NCBI GenBank assembly: GCA_027491435.1 | Contig: JAOZFG010000004.1 | Span: 202,626-266,625 of the forward strand | Length of the DNA: 64,000 nt | DNA from: Thermoproteota archaeon | Lineage (GTDB): Archaea > Korarchaeota > Korarchaeia > Korarchaeales > Korarchaeaceae | Reading direction: 5' to 3' | In this document: positions 63,640 to 64,000 of the stretch, piece by piece | Layout: each line of letters opens with the position of its first letter | How positions within the stretch are numbered: the stretch's first letter is position 1 | Made by a program: the position numbers and the translations under genes | The notes under the pieces: model-generated | Database searches by the model: none | Seen by the model: the letters and a program-made list of their open reading frames with translations, nothing else | Told to the model about the DNA's origin: nothing

Positions 63640-64000
63640 TCTCAAGGGATACGCTAACGAATTTTAGGATGAACCAAAGCTTCTCCAACTTGTTAGCAGT
63701 AGTGCTTGTTTAGATAGAGCAACCTCAGCTTGTCTTAAGCCTCCTAGATAAATGTTCTCTCACTCTAACGTACTTCTAAAGAACTGCATCACCCTCTCTT
63801 CACTTCTTGGAAGGATTGTCCTTATCTTATGCTTTTCTCGCTCCTTAGCTAGATCAAGCTCAGTGAAACCCTACAGCAAAGTTATAGATTTCGTCTAAAA
63901 TGTCACACCATTTTTCGACGTCATAACCAGTCAATCGACCCCAAAGTACACTCCCTATGCTATGACCTAGCAAGGCGAAGCTGTTGATATGCCAGGGGTC
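63640..64000 (-). pseudogene. Decayed coding remnant (frameshift and in-frame stop), possibly HEPN-like; runs off the window edge
   Basis: Minus strand from 64000: DPWHINSFALLGHSIGSVLWGRLTGYDVEKWCDILDEIYNFAVGFH*, then in another frame LDLAKEREKHKIRTILPRSEERVMQFFRSTLE*ENIYLGGLRQAEVALSKQALLLTSWRSFGSS*. Confidence 0.4.

Noticed and set aside
1-64000. CRISPR arrays, rRNA genes, intact insertion sequences, restriction-modification or known defence operons
   Set aside because: No regularly spaced repeats, rRNA-like sequence, transposase motifs or defence-gene signatures were recognised; only the right-edge remnant hints at accessory DNA.

Overview
The window is 64 kb of gene-dense archaeal chromosome. 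Support for archaea: an HMfB-type histone, eS25, eS17e, uS17/uS3/uL22/uL29, an RNase P p29-like ORF, GatD/GatE, DtdA, a simple crenarchaeal-type SSB, PolB, and TATA-box/leaderless gene starts. A TACK-type archaeon, possibly korarchaeote-like, is plausible but unproven. Most of the window is metabolism: a divergent branched-chain amino-acid-type ABC transporter, aspartate kinase and homoserine dehydrogenase, an acyl-CoA dehydrogenase with ETF next to a second Fix-type ETF system and a thiolase, two-subunit fumarase, the HMG-CoA synthase/thiolase/DUF35 triad, pyruvate kinase, LUD/CCG and GlcD/GlcF-type oxidoreductases, a small ribosomal protein cluster, and a tandem pair of pilin-like membrane-anchored proteins. 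I saw no CRISPR array, rRNA or intact mobile element. The most interesting items are: (1) a UppP-like/DedA-like fusion whose last 7 codons and stop lie exactly inside a tRNA-Arg(UCG) gene; (2) a 156-aa mini-intein in PolB motif C; (3) two neighbouring ETF systems with different EtfB/EtfA signatures; (4) a LUD paralog that seems to have lost its Fe-S region; (5) an RNase P p29 ORF with no standard start codon upstream of its conserved core; (6) a 640-bp AT-rich, dyad-rich gap beside the histone gene; (7) a decayed coding remnant at the right edge. All family calls are from reading motifs; no database search was run.
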